From: Corynebacterium sp.
GTDB lineage: Bacteria > Actinomycetota > Actinomycetes > Mycobacteriales > Mycobacteriaceae
DNA length: 64,000 bases
NCBI RefSeq assembly: GCF_022712275.1
Contig: NZ_JALAGU010000022.1
Span: forward strand, 1 to 64,000
Direction: 5' to 3'
Below, piece after piece: positions 1-8,074 of the stretch. Below the pieces are notes generated by a model, which saw only the letters and a program-made list of their open reading frames with translations, searched no databases and was not told the DNA's origin. Made by a program: the position numbers and the translations under genes. Numbering within the stretch: position 1 is the first letter of the stretch; every line of letters begins with the position of its first letter.

Positions 1-891
1 CGTGGGCCAGGGCAGTTCGGTGTCGGTCCAGGGCCACAGGGGACCGAACCCGGTCACGGTGAACTCGTCGACCGGGTACCAGCCGGTGTCGGTGATCACC
101 TGCCGGTGGGCCACCGGTACCGACCACGTCCACTGGTCCGGCCCGCCGCCGTGGGTGTCGAGGATGACGACCGAGCCGTCGTCAGTCTCTTTGGCCAGGG
201 CGATGTCCAGTGTGCCGGTCAGCTCACCGTCCAGGGGCGCGGCGAAGCGGGTGTGGTGGTGACCGTGGATGTGGACGGCCGGGTGCACAGCCGCGAGGAT
301 CCGGTCGATGCGGGCACGGTCTGCCTGGCTGAGTGGGTCAGCGGCCTTGTCCCAGGCGTGTGCACTGCCTGCGGACAGGGCGGTGAACGCTGCTGCCCCG
401 GTCTCGTGGGTGACGAGGATGTCCACCGGGCCAGTACCGGTGCTGGCGGCGGTGATGGCGCGGGTAACCTGGGCGTCGGTGATGTGTTCGGCGGGGAACC
501 AGTTCACGCCCTCGGTCCGCCACTTCCGGTCGGTGGAGGTCGCCCCTCCCAGGAACAGCAGGTCGATCCCAGCGATGGTGGTGCGTAGCCCGCGGGGCAT
601 GTAGGTGATGGACCGGGTCAGGGCGGTGGGTTCGGTGGTGTCGGGTGTGAGGAGGGTGAAGTCCTCGTGGTTGCCGTCGATGATCCGGTAGTCGACACCT
701 GGGGCGCGTTCGTCGATGATGAGTTGCAGGAGATCGAGGTCGGCGGGGTGGTGGAAGCCGAAGTCACCGGTCTGGACGATGGTGGATGCCCCGGCGGCTG
801 CGGCGAGGTTGGTGGTGTGGATGAACGCGTCGATGTCGTCGTGGAGGTCGCCGACGAAGGCGATGCGGTGCGGGTCCGGGGTGGTGCTCAT
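1..891 (-). CDS. Metallophosphoesterase (calcineurin-like), C-terminus cut by window edge
   Basis: I translated the minus strand from ATG at 891; 297 codons are visible and no stop is reached before the window edge, so the gene is partial. The metal-binding blocks of the calcineurin-like phosphoesterase superfamily appear in order: GDLHDD (residues 14-19), GDFG (42-45), GNHED (73-77), a TH pair (161-162) and HGHHH (209-213). Together these are a complete two-metal site. No signal peptide or membrane segment is seen, so it is probably cytoplasmic. The substrate (phosphoprotein, nucleotide or other phosphodiester) cannot be told. It is the leftmost gene of the accessory stretch and may be transposon cargo, 89 bp downstream of a tail-anchored protein in the same direction. 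Confidence 0.85.
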   Translation of the reverse strand, partial: MSTTPDPHRIAFVGDLHDDIDAFIHTTNLAAAAGASTIVQTGDFGFHHPADLDLLQLIIDERAPGVDYRIIDGNHEDFTLLTPDTTEPTALTRSITYMPRGLRTTIAGIDLLFLGGATSTDRKWRTEGVNWFPAEHITDAQVTRAITAASTGTGPVDILVTHETGAAAFTALSAGSAHAWDKAADPLSQADRARIDRILAAVHPAVHIHGHHHTRFAAPLDGELTGTLDIALAKETDDGSVVILDTHGGGPDQWTWSVPVAHRQVITDTGWYPVDEFTVTGFGPLWPWTDTELPWPT

Positions 892-980
892 GGGGTGAGG
901 GTAAGGGACGTGACAAGCCGTTGGCTAGTTCTTGTGTCCGGTTCTGCGCAGGTAAGAGGGAGTTTACTGGTTCTTGCTGG

Positions 981-1658
981 TTAAAGAGCTACCGCGAGAA
1001 CAGTAGCTACGACGATACCCAGGACCGTGGCGAACAGTGTCCATGAGGCAATCCTGATTGTCTTCCTGGAGGAGGTCTCTGCGCTCGTGTTGTTCTCGAC
1101 GAGTCTTTGCTCGACGTTCCCCATCTGCTGGTCGAGTTGCTGGATGCTGGCAGCCATGGCTTGTAATACCTCTAGTGAGGCAGTGGCGACCTGGTCCTGA
1201 CGCTGTTGTCTGGCTTCCTTCTCTCGCGCAGCCTCGTCGAGTCCTTCGTTGAGTTCGTCGTAATCGAAGGAAGGAACCACAGACGATGTGAACTGTAGAG
1301 CTTCGTATTCTGGAGGGATGTCAGTTAACGAGATAATCGGCTGCATTGCCTTTACGCTGTCTGACAGTGTGGTGGACGCATCGAGCGCAGGTAGAGATAG
1401 CGAATTGAAGTTGCCAGCAAACTCGCTTATTCCGGGTGGGATCGCAATGGACCTCTTAAGCTCTTCCATTGCAGGTCCTATCTTTTCGGACATGCGTTTT
1501 CCTTGTTGAATCGCCTCATCGTGTCGTGGATGATTCTCATCTGCGAGGGCCTCCCGCATCTCGCCGAAGGCCATCTTGCTGGAACGTGAACTCAGCTCTG
1601 GTCCTTCCTCACCCGCTTCGTGTCCACGATGTGCGGGAATCCCGTCATGTTCGTGCAA
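981..1658 (-). CDS. Hypothetical tail-anchored protein with coiled-coil stretch
   Basis: A 225-residue protein I do not recognise. The start is a TTG at 1658 preceded by AGGGGA at good spacing; a later ATG (MAFGEM, residue 29) is the alternative. The N-terminal half is polar. Residues of about 130-190 are rich in E, Q, K and A and suggest a coiled coil. The last 20-odd residues form one hydrophobic helix at the very C-terminus, as in a tail-anchored membrane protein with its bulk in the cytoplasm. Its base composition is more AT-rich than the chromosomal genes to the right, which fits acquired DNA. It lies in the same direction as the metallophosphoesterase downstream, so the two may form a module; that is inference only. 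Confidence 0.6.
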   Translation of the reverse strand: MHEHDGIPAHRGHEAGEEGPELSSRSSKMAFGEMREALADENHPRHDEAIQQGKRMSEKIGPAMEELKRSIAIPPGISEFAGNFNSLSLPALDASTTLSDSVKAMQPIISLTDIPPEYEALQFTSSVVPSFDYDELNEGLDEAAREKEARQQRQDQVATASLEVLQAMAASIQQLDQQMGNVEQRLVENNTSAETSSRKTIRIASWTLFATVLGIVVATVLAVAL

Positions 1659-2128
1659 TTGCTTCCCCTGGAGTCTCGCGCATCGAACCTATTGTTGATG
1701 CCAGTGACCTTCATCCTAGCCGACAGAAACGACGTGACAGATCTGCCTCGTTAGCTTGTTCGGCGTCGCGGGAGTGTCCACTGCACGCGTGCACCGCGCC
1801 GCTGCTGCTGTGAACACCGCGGGGTGGTGCTGTCGTTCGTAATCTCCGCAGCGAAGTACCGCTCTGCTGCCGACGGGGGCTGGTGTCTTTGTGGGTATTG
1901 AGGTTACCGGCCACGGGGTCAGGCTACCGAGATCGGGGACGTCGCGTCAGTATCACGTGTCGAGTTCTGCGCAGTTCAACAAGGCGTCGACGCAGAACAG
2001 AGGCGTGATATGGGGGAGATATCCTGGCGCGGGGAGCGCGGAACAGGGGTCTGGCAGGGTTGCCCACAGCACCGATAAGCAGTGCTGCCCTCCGTGGGGT
2101 TTTCCACGATGAAAGGATGGTGGACCAC
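1659..2128. other. Intergenic stretch of 470 bp without a convincing gene
   Basis: The small reading frames here show no coherent codon bias or recognisable motif. The stretch holds one copy (1958-1974) of a near-repeat whose other copy lies at 935-951. It presumably carries the promoters of the minus-strand gene ending at 981 and of the plus-strand membrane protein starting at 2129. Confidence 0.5.
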
Positions 2129-2326
2129 ATGCTGTTCATCTTCACCCTCCTGCCCCTCCTCGTCTTCGGCGCGCTCGCGCTGCTGGCCAGTGGTGGCCTC
2201 CTCGGTGCCATCGCCGGTGTCGGCGCCAGTCGTGAGCGTCCGGTCGCGTTGCAGACCGCGTTCGCCGCCCTGTGCGCGATCATCGGCACGATGTCGGTTA
2301 ACTACATCGTGACTGCTGTGCTGTAG
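2129..2326 (+). CDS. Small two-helix membrane protein, hypothetical
   Basis: I set the start at ATG 2129 (65 residues) because an AAGG-type ribosome site lies just upstream at a usable distance; ATG 2117 would add four residues. The product is almost entirely hydrophobic, with two predicted membrane helices (about residues 2-30 and 40-64) separated by a short polar loop containing SRERP. I recognise no family. A strong hairpin follows seven bases after the stop, so it is a single-gene unit. Small membrane proteins next to a toxin-antitoxin-like pair and a transposon are common cargo, but no function can be assigned. Confidence 0.55.
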   Translation: MLFIFTLLPLLVFGALALLASGGLLGAIAGVGASRERPVALQTAFAALCAIIGTMSVNYIVTAVL

Positions 2327-2332
2327 CTGTTG

Positions 2333-2377
2333 GAGAGAGACCTCCACCCCAGAAAGTTGGGGGTGGAGGTCTCTCTC
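2333..2377. terminator. Perfect 18-bp hairpin terminator
   Basis: Arms 2333-2350 and 2360-2377 are perfectly complementary over 18 bp with a 9-nt loop. It follows the small membrane gene and faces the 3' end of the minus-strand hicB-like gene, so it can serve both strands. Only a weak T-rich tail follows. Confidence 0.8.
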
Positions 2378-2445
2378 GTTCTGCAGTTTTCAATTCAGCT
2401 TAGTTACCGTTCCGGTAATTATGTACGACATCCGGATACCTACAG

Positions 2446-3066
2446 CTACGCCGTAAGCAATGTCCTCGCTTGGGAGGGGTCCATAGTTCCAGAACGTAGC
2501 ATCAGATCACGAACAGTCGAGTTGCTGTTGAGTCCCACACCTGCGATTGCCTCGGAGTGTTCCGGTACTTCCTCGGCCTCGCTTCCGCTAAGTCCAAGCC
2601 AGTACACTAGGTCTCCCTCCGGCATCCCGAGGAACACGGAGTCGTAGTGTCCGCAATTCTCCAGAGCGTCGCTAACCAGATCGTCGGGGAGGACAGCAAC
2701 GGCGATGATGTCTCCGGTTGCTGCCAGCATGCCGTGGAAGGTGTCCTTGCGTTCTGGGTAGTTCTGGAGGAAAGTCGCGTACTCTACAGCGAGATTCTGT
2801 CGTTGGAGTCTCCGGGTGGTATCGGTGTCCTGTAGTTCTCGCACGTAGATCGCCGGGTGGTCATCAGACTCTGCGAGTGCCTGTCGCTCAACGTAGAACA
2901 CGATTGAGGTGTCAGTCCCTACGAGGTCGGCGACGGCTTCGGCAGCGAGGTCTTTGGCCTCTCTGAGTGTATCGGAACCTCCGATAGCGCCGATGTCGGT
3001 CCCGTAGTACTGCCAGGTTGGTGTCAATCCGGGCATGTGCCTGATGACGACGTGTACGTTGTTCAC
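2446..3066 (-). CDS. HicB-like antitoxin, long form
   Basis: A 206-residue protein translated from a GTG at 3066. The N-terminal part contains a GGSDTLREAKDLAAEAV stretch (about residues 29-45), which matches the 'GdT.eEA...a.eA' signature of the HicB partial-RNase-H fold. The remaining 150 residues match nothing I know and are longer than the DNA-binding tail of ordinary HicB proteins. The GTG overlaps the stop of the upstream hicA-like gene (GTGA), so the pair is translationally coupled in the hicA-hicB order. The expected role is neutralising the RNase HicA and repressing its own promoter. The pairing rests on the neighbour and the short signature, so the call is moderate. Confidence 0.55.
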   Translation of the reverse strand: MNNVHVVIRHMPGLTPTWQYYGTDIGAIGGSDTLREAKDLAAEAVADLVGTDTSIVFYVERQALAESDDHPAIYVRELQDTDTTRRLQRQNLAVEYATFLQNYPERKDTFHGMLAATGDIIAVAVLPDDLVSDALENCGHYDSVFLGMPEGDLVYWLGLSGSEAEEVPEHSEAIAGVGLNSNSTVRDLMLRSGTMDPSQARTLLTA

Positions 3067-3353
3067 TTCAGTGCCCTCCTTGCTTCATCTAGGGACAATC
3101 CTACCTGGGTGACAAGTATCTGTCTTACGATCCCACCGTTGACGGAGGCTCCGTCGTGGTAGGAAAACATGAACTGTTTACCATTGATGGGACTCTTGAA
3201 GTGCGTGTGGCTGCCTCTTCCGCGTTGCTTTCCGCCTGGCTTCTTAAGCGGATCACCGCAGATCCGGGTGAGAATCTTCCTCATCTGGCGACCCGACAAG
3301 TTGGGGAACCTTCCATCCTTGCCCAACGCCTGACCACCGCTCCTCTGTTCCAT
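3063..3353 (-). CDS. HicA-type toxin (mRNA interferase family)
   Basis: The open frame extends upstream to 3668, but only the last part looks natural; I chose ATG 3353, giving 96 residues, close to HicA length. It shows the HicA pattern: an N-terminal helix with GRQMRKILTRICGDP, then a GSHTHFKSP strand whose histidines match the catalytic G.SHh motif of the dsRNA-binding-like fold, then a C-terminal helix. HicA toxins cleave mRNA and block translation. Its stop overlaps the GTG of the hicB-like gene. No strong ribosome site precedes ATG 3353, and a GTG 21 bases further upstream is possible. It sits 300 bp beyond tniQ and may be stabilising cargo of the Tn7-like element. Confidence 0.65.
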   Translation of the reverse strand: MEQRSGGQALGKDGRFPNLSGRQMRKILTRICGDPLKKPGGKQRGRGSHTHFKSPINGKQFMFSYHDGASVNGGIVRQILVTQVGLSLDEARRALK

Positions 3354-3652
3354 GTCAACGTGGGACCACGGTAACACTTCCCATATCGGTAGGTGAAGAG
3401 GTGAGATTTCACTGCGTCCAGAGAACACTATAAGTGCAGGTAGGTTATCGTCTCGGGGGGTAGCTTGCACCCCCGATGAGCCATGAACTATGCGATGCAG
3501 CTTCCCGCACACCGCAGCAGGATACGTCAACCAACCAACCAGCCACCGGTTCCCCTCGCGAAGTTGCCTGGGCCCTGGACATCTCAGGGGCCAGGCATTT
3601 GCCAGTGGCCAAGTCGAAGGGAGGGCCAGGCGCACCGCCGCCCGCTGAGACT
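3354..3652. other. Intergenic stretch between tniQ and hicA with two hairpins
   Basis: No gene is seen. An 11-bp stem with one mismatch (3566-3576 with 3586-3596) lies just beyond the tniQ stop and may end tniQ transcription, although no T-run follows on the minus strand. A short GC hairpin is at 3453-3474. The hicAB promoter should lie in the part next to 3353. Confidence 0.45.
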
Positions 3653-4519
3653 TCACCTCTTCTCCCACCTCGGGCGACTCGTCCAGAACTGCAACGTCAC
3701 GGCGATGGTTGGATCAGGCGCCACCCCACGCAACCTGGCAGACGTGAGGTGCTCGTAGTCCCGCTTCAGGGAGTTCCACAGCACATTGTGGATCCGCCAG
3801 GACTCAACAAGCTCCGTGGGGTGCACAGCGGCTGCGATCCTCTCGTCCAGGAAAGCTCGACGCGTCTCGGGGCGAACGGGGGACAGCACCTGACCCAGGA
3901 AAGCGTCGTCGGTCAGCAACACTGCGACGGCGACTGTCTCCGGATACCCCAGCATCTCCGTACCTGCCTCGCGGAGACGTAGCCGACGAAGCCGGGACTG
4001 CACCACATGCTCAGGAAGACACTGGCAGATGCCGCGACAGTTCATGAACACTACGCTGCCCAGTGACAGTCCGCGTCCCACCAGTACACGGTGAAAGGTC
4101 CGCTCAGCCGTCAGGAACTCTGGCGCTCCAGAGACATCCACCTGTACCCCATCACCGAGCCATCGGCGGTGTCGTAAACAGACGTCTCCGCCGATGGCAG
4201 AGAGCAGCCCGGTGGCCGGCTGCCCTGCGGAACATTTGGCACACAGTTGGCGGTAGGAGAGTGGGACGGTGCCATCCTGTTCCGTCTCTGTGAACGCGGA
4301 GGAATGCAAGTCTCCCAGGCTCCGCCAGATCTTCCGGCGCTCCTCACTCTCGCGCCGCTGCGGGAATACATACCCCTGCGAGCGCAGAGCAGATTCCACG
4401 TCCTCGACCGTGAGATGGTTGGCTGCTGCGGCGCGCCGCGCGTACGAGATGAGTCCCTCACCCTGGAAACACCGCACCCGCACCGGAAGTGGAGCGGGGC
4501 CACGTGAACCGACGCTCAT
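3653..4519 (-). CDS. tniQ: TniQ-family transposition targeting protein
   Basis: A 288-residue protein with the TniQ N-terminal block (about residues 12-45: a QGEGLISYARRAAA stretch like the 'pgESl.SwL.RlA' consensus) and a zinc-ribbon-like pair C93xxC96 and C114xxH117. Its length fits the small TniQ of Tn5053-like and CRISPR-associated elements rather than the large TnsD of Tn7. TniQ proteins link the AAA+ regulator to the chosen target. The ATG overlaps the tnsC stop (ATGA), so they are coupled. No target preference can be read from the sequence. No CRISPR array or cas gene is present in the window. Confidence 0.85.
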   Translation of the reverse strand: MSVGSRGPAPLPVRVRCFQGEGLISYARRAAAANHLTVEDVESALRSQGYVFPQRRESEERRKIWRSLGDLHSSAFTETEQDGTVPLSYRQLCAKCSAGQPATGLLSAIGGDVCLRHRRWLGDGVQVDVSGAPEFLTAERTFHRVLVGRGLSLGSVVFMNCRGICQCLPEHVVQSRLRRLRLREAGTEMLGYPETVAVAVLLTDDAFLGQVLSPVRPETRRAFLDERIAAAVHPTELVESWRIHNVLWNSLKRDYEHLTSARLRGVAPDPTIAVTLQFWTSRPRWEKR

Positions 4520-5565
4520 ACAGCGCCACGCCTCCGCTGCGCATCCGTCTTCGCAGCCGGTGGAACCAGTGCCTGACCGCGTACGGCCTCCTGGTCCAGG
4601 ATCACGGTGTCCAGCCCCGTCCGGGTGATTCTCTCGGCCCCGGAGAGTATCGCCTCAATCGCGGCGTCGCCGAGCAGGTTGCGCAGACTGCCAATGGACC
4701 CGCCGGTGCGGTGCCACAGGTACGCCGCTATGTCGTCGGTGGTCAGCGTACCTGGTGTGTGTGCGGCCAGTGGAAGAAGCTCTTCCATACCGGCGACCAA
4801 CTCCACCCACGCTTCTCTATTCGCCGCACTGCCGTAGCCGTAGACCCGCAGGTCGTAGATCTTGGTCCGTGCCCGGATCTGGCGTCCCATCTCGCCGGCC
4901 AGAAGGTCGGAGTCCAGCAGGTCGATCCCGCAGAAGATCACAGCCGCGTCCAACCGCTCGGTGAACGACTTCAGTGTGCTGGCGGCATCAGCGCCGGCTG
5001 ACTTGTTCGTTTTCAGGTTGTGGACCTCGTCGACGATGATCATGGACGTCTTCAGGTCCCGCAGTACAGCAACGACGTGGTCGGTGATGGTAGGGGCATC
5101 CCATCCGCGGCGGACAGGCAGACCGATCCAGCGGGCGACCGCAGACATCAGCATCTTCGGGGTGCATCCAGGTGGAACAACCAGGTAGACGACCGGGGCG
5201 ACTGACAGATCGGCTGCGGAGATCCCCAGTTTTCTACGCACTGCGGTCTCGTGCTTCTTCCCCAGGAGCATGGCGATGGTGGATTTTCCGACTCCGGCTC
5301 TACCTGAGATCGCCAGCGTACGACCGGCAGTGGAGCGCGTCGCGGCGAGTCGGGCGCGTAGGATCCGGACCTGGTCGGTAACCGCAGCGATGTCCTTGGT
5401 GTTGATGACGACGTCCGCACCGATCCATGCGAACCGGGACTCGTTGTAGGTTTCCAGGTCGCTGGGGGCGAGTTCGGTGAGTTGGTCGGTTCCCAGAATC
5501 TTGGGGGCGACCAGGTGTCGGGAGGCGAACTCGCGCCAGCTGGCGAGGGAGTCGGGGACAGCCAT
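4516..5565 (-). CDS. tnsC: TnsC/TniB-type AAA+ transposition regulator
   Basis: A 349-residue ATPase with Walker A GRAGVGKST at residues 88-96 and Walker B MIIVDE at about 175-180, followed by VHNL as in TniB/TnsC proteins. In Tn7-like systems this protein forms ATP-dependent filaments on target DNA and passes the target signal from TniQ to the transposase. The gene overlaps tniQ by four bases. It is separated from tnsB by about 445 bp, which holds a plus-strand small gene, so tnsC-tniQ probably has its own promoter within that gap. Confidence 0.88.
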   Translation of the reverse strand: MAVPDSLASWREFASRHLVAPKILGTDQLTELAPSDLETYNESRFAWIGADVVINTKDIAAVTDQVRILRARLAATRSTAGRTLAISGRAGVGKSTIAMLLGKKHETAVRRKLGISAADLSVAPVVYLVVPPGCTPKMLMSAVARWIGLPVRRGWDAPTITDHVVAVLRDLKTSMIIVDEVHNLKTNKSAGADAASTLKSFTERLDAAVIFCGIDLLDSDLLAGEMGRQIRARTKIYDLRVYGYGSAANREAWVELVAGMEELLPLAAHTPGTLTTDDIAAYLWHRTGGSIGSLRNLLGDAAIEAILSGAERITRTGLDTVILDQEAVRGQALVPPAAKTDAQRRRGAV

Positions 5566-5664
5566 CGGGCTACCTCAGCTTTCGGTGGTGTGGCGTGCAG
5601 TACGTGGTGTTTGCCGAGCGTAGCCTCGGCACCGGCATGGCTGCTGTCACTAGTACCCGGGGAC

Positions 5665-5694
5665 GTGACATCTCTGATGCGTTGCCTGTAGAAT
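5665..5694 (+). promoter_or_regulatory. Candidate sigma-A promoter for the 63-codon gene
   Basis: GTGACA (5665-5670) and TAGAAT (5689-5694) are separated by 18 bp, a good housekeeping-type promoter on the plus strand about 35 bp upstream of the small gene starting at 5729. Confidence 0.4.
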
Positions 5695-5728
5695 TGGTGG
5701 CTGATCAGGGAAAGGCGGGTTATGAACC

Positions 5729-5920
5729 ATGACGATCCAGAACCGTTCGATGGCCACGGGTACGAAGCGTCGGGCCTTCCTGACAGGGGTGGGGAGCCTG
5801 ATGGACCTGAGCGGGAAGACGACATACCGCCAGGCACAGAAGATGATGCCCCCGCCGAAGAAGCCCATGACACGCGGCCAGTTGGAGCAAATGATCCGGC
5901 GCCTGGAGATGGGGAAGTAG
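5729..5920 (+). CDS. Small basic protein encoded inside the transposition module
   Basis: A 63-residue basic protein (start MTIQNRSMATGTKRRAF) lying on the strand opposite the tns genes, between tnsC and tnsB. The third codon positions are about 85% G or C, like real genes of this genome, whereas the overlapping 89-codon frame from 5722 is near 50% and acidic, so I prefer this frame. The ribosome site AAAGGCGGG lies about 13 bases upstream, rather far, and would suit ATG 5722 better; this lowers confidence. The protein has a hydrophobic FLTGVGSLMDL patch, then a K/R/M/P-rich part. I recognise no family. Its position suggests an accessory or regulator of transposition. Confidence 0.5.
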   Translation: MTIQNRSMATGTKRRAFLTGVGSLMDLSGKTTYRQAQKMMPPPKKPMTRGQLEQMIRRLEMGK

Positions 5921-6010
5921 ACGAGCCGCGTGTAGCGGTCACGGAGTACCTCCAGCAGAAAAGACGCGGAGGTTGCGTAGCAGGCAGATGAGAGCGACCT
6001 GGGTGATCGG

Positions 6011-8074
6011 TTAGAAGAAGTCGTCTTCGTCGACGCGGCGTGCTGCACGTCGACGAGGTTTGACCGGCGGATCGTCGTCTGGCGGAACACTGGGAGTCGA
6101 GGGGGACAGGTCTGCCGTCGGGGGTTCGCCACCGGTCAGCAACGCCAGGTCTGCCTTTGTGACCTCCACCGCCGGGGCCGCAGGGACGCTAGACTCAGCG
6201 GTCCGCGAGCGCTTCGATGCACTGCGCTCCTTCGTGGTTGTCGGCGCGGTGAGAATCCGGTTGATCTGCTCGGCGACGTCTTTACCGGCCAACTGATTGG
6301 CCGTCCGGGTCAGTACTCGCTTCGCCGCGGTCAGAACGTCCTGGGAGAACGGTGCTGAGACTTGGGCGTTCATCACCCACGTCGCCTCGATCCAACGGCC
6401 TTTCACATGGTCTCGGACCCAGATCCGGTTCATCCGGTGCGGATCGTAGCGAACCTCCCACTTACCCGATGCCGGCGCCGGAAGGCCCGAGGACATACCG
6501 CGGTACTCGGCGAGCTCGGGAGCTGTGTAGTGCAGCCCGTCGAAGTTGATCCCGTAGGGCTGGATCGACCGGTAGGCCACCGGAAGCAGAGCGATGTAGT
6601 CGTCGCGCTCGAAGGTCACCGAAGCCTGCGGGGCTACCGATGCCAGCGCGGCGTACATCTCGTTGGGGGTCAGCTTGCGCTTGGGCATCGCAGCGATCCG
6701 CAATCCCTCCTGGGTCCGGTTCTGGTAGACACCGACGACCCACATGTCCATGAGATTCTGGACCTCGACCATCGTCCACACCGCCTGGCTGGCGGGGTCC
6801 TTGCCCCGCTGGACGACGTTGGGGCCGACGTAGCCGTCCAGGTGCTGGACGAAACCGGTACGCAGGCCCCGGAAGAACGACTCGATGTGCGGTTTGTCGG
6901 TCGGGGTCCGGGGCGCGGCCAGCGTGAGGTTGATCTGCAGGCGCTCGCAGGCGGAAAGGAAGGTGGTGGACTTGAACGCCCTGCCGCGGTCCATGGTGAT
7001 CGACTCCGGGACGATGACGGGCTTCGCCGCGACCTGGGCGCGGGCTTCAGCGTCATTGGGCAGCATCCCGGTGGGCAGGATCGAGCGTGAGTACGCCAGG
7101 GATTCAGGCCATCCCGGCTGCAGGGTCAGTGGGGTCATCGCGCGGGCGAGCAAGACCGCGGCGTCGACGGCCTTTGTCGCCACCGGACGGGCAATGACGG
7201 CCAGGACGGTGCGGGTGGCGATATCTACCGCGGCGGTGACGTCGATGCGACCGGAGGACCCGTCGGGGTAGATGACCATGAGGTCCAGGGGAGTGGAGTC
7301 GATCTCCACGAGCTCGCCCGGGCGTTGCGGATGCCGGGTGCCCCAGGCGCGGTCGGGACGGTTGGACTTGGACCGGCGGGTGGTGGCAGAGCCGAAGGGG
7401 GAGCGGTCGCGCTCCAGTTTCCGCAGGATGCGGTACAGGGTGGCCCGGGACGGGACTTCCCAGCCGTTGTCCTGTGCAGCGTGGGTGACGCGCATGATTG
7501 CCCGGGACCGGGTGCCGGTGGACAGGTTCGTCTGGCCGGCGATCTCTTCTTCCAGCAGGGCGATGACGCGGGGGTCGGTGCGGCCAGCGACGGTGGTGTG
7601 CCGGACCTTCCTGGAGTCAACGAGCCCGGCGATGCCCTGGGAGCGGTAGGCCGCAAGATAGCGCTCCAGGGACCGCTGTGTCACCGGGAATCCGAGGCCG
7701 GTCAGCTCTGCAAACTTGGCGTCCAACCGGTGTTGCAGGGGGTTGTCGAGGTCGTATTCGCTTCTGGGTACCTGTGTGTCTCCGTTGTCGGGGAGGATGC
7801 CGTGGACCAGCTCGTAGACATGCCGGTGGAGGAACTCGGTGTGCTTCCGGGTCTTCTCGTCGAGAGTGTCGAGGACCGCCACCGAGTCCAGGTCGGGGAG
7901 TCGGTCCGGGGTATCTGCGGTGTAGGAGTCGGCGGTCAGCAGGTCTGACACACTGAGCTGTCTGGTGTCTCCGGTGGATAGGTTCGTGAGGGTGAGGAGG
8001 GCACCGTCCTGGGCGGTGACCTGCCAGTCGGCGCCGTCGAACGTGATGTAGTCGAGAAGTCGGACGCTCTTCAT
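6011..8074 (-). CDS. tnsB: TnsB/TniA-type DDE transposase
   Basis: A 687-residue Mu/TnsB-class transposase. N-terminal helix-turn-helix blocks (about residues 110-225) precede an integrase-type catalytic core with D259 (in GELVEIDSTP), D362 (in ITMDRGRAF) and E398 (in KPHIESFFRG). The second Asp and the Glu are 35 residues apart, the classic DD35E spacing. The C-terminus is basic, then acidic, as expected for the part that contacts the AAA+ regulator. It binds the repeats at the element ends and cuts and joins the 3' ends. Its ATG overlaps the tnsA stop (ATGA). Confidence 0.92.
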   Translation of the reverse strand: MKSVRLLDYITFDGADWQVTAQDGALLTLTNLSTGDTRQLSVSDLLTADSYTADTPDRLPDLDSVAVLDTLDEKTRKHTEFLHRHVYELVHGILPDNGDTQVPRSEYDLDNPLQHRLDAKFAELTGLGFPVTQRSLERYLAAYRSQGIAGLVDSRKVRHTTVAGRTDPRVIALLEEEIAGQTNLSTGTRSRAIMRVTHAAQDNGWEVPSRATLYRILRKLERDRSPFGSATTRRSKSNRPDRAWGTRHPQRPGELVEIDSTPLDLMVIYPDGSSGRIDVTAAVDIATRTVLAVIARPVATKAVDAAVLLARAMTPLTLQPGWPESLAYSRSILPTGMLPNDAEARAQVAAKPVIVPESITMDRGRAFKSTTFLSACERLQINLTLAAPRTPTDKPHIESFFRGLRTGFVQHLDGYVGPNVVQRGKDPASQAVWTMVEVQNLMDMWVVGVYQNRTQEGLRIAAMPKRKLTPNEMYAALASVAPQASVTFERDDYIALLPVAYRSIQPYGINFDGLHYTAPELAEYRGMSSGLPAPASGKWEVRYDPHRMNRIWVRDHVKGRWIEATWVMNAQVSAPFSQDVLTAAKRVLTRTANQLAGKDVAEQINRILTAPTTTKERSASKRSRTAESSVPAAPAVEVTKADLALLTGGEPPTADLSPSTPSVPPDDDPPVKPRRRAARRVDEDDFF

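Noticed and set aside
1676..1692. Sequence resembling the transposon end repeat (CGCATCGAACCTATTG)
   Set aside because: The match to the right-end repeat is partial and could be chance. No second repeat or TGTC end is placed correctly, so I did not call it the left end.
5722..5991. 89-codon acidic frame overlapping the 63-codon gene between tnsC and tnsB
   Set aside because: Third positions are near 50% G/C and the protein is of low complexity. The other frame fits the genome's codon usage, although the ribosome site is better placed for this one.
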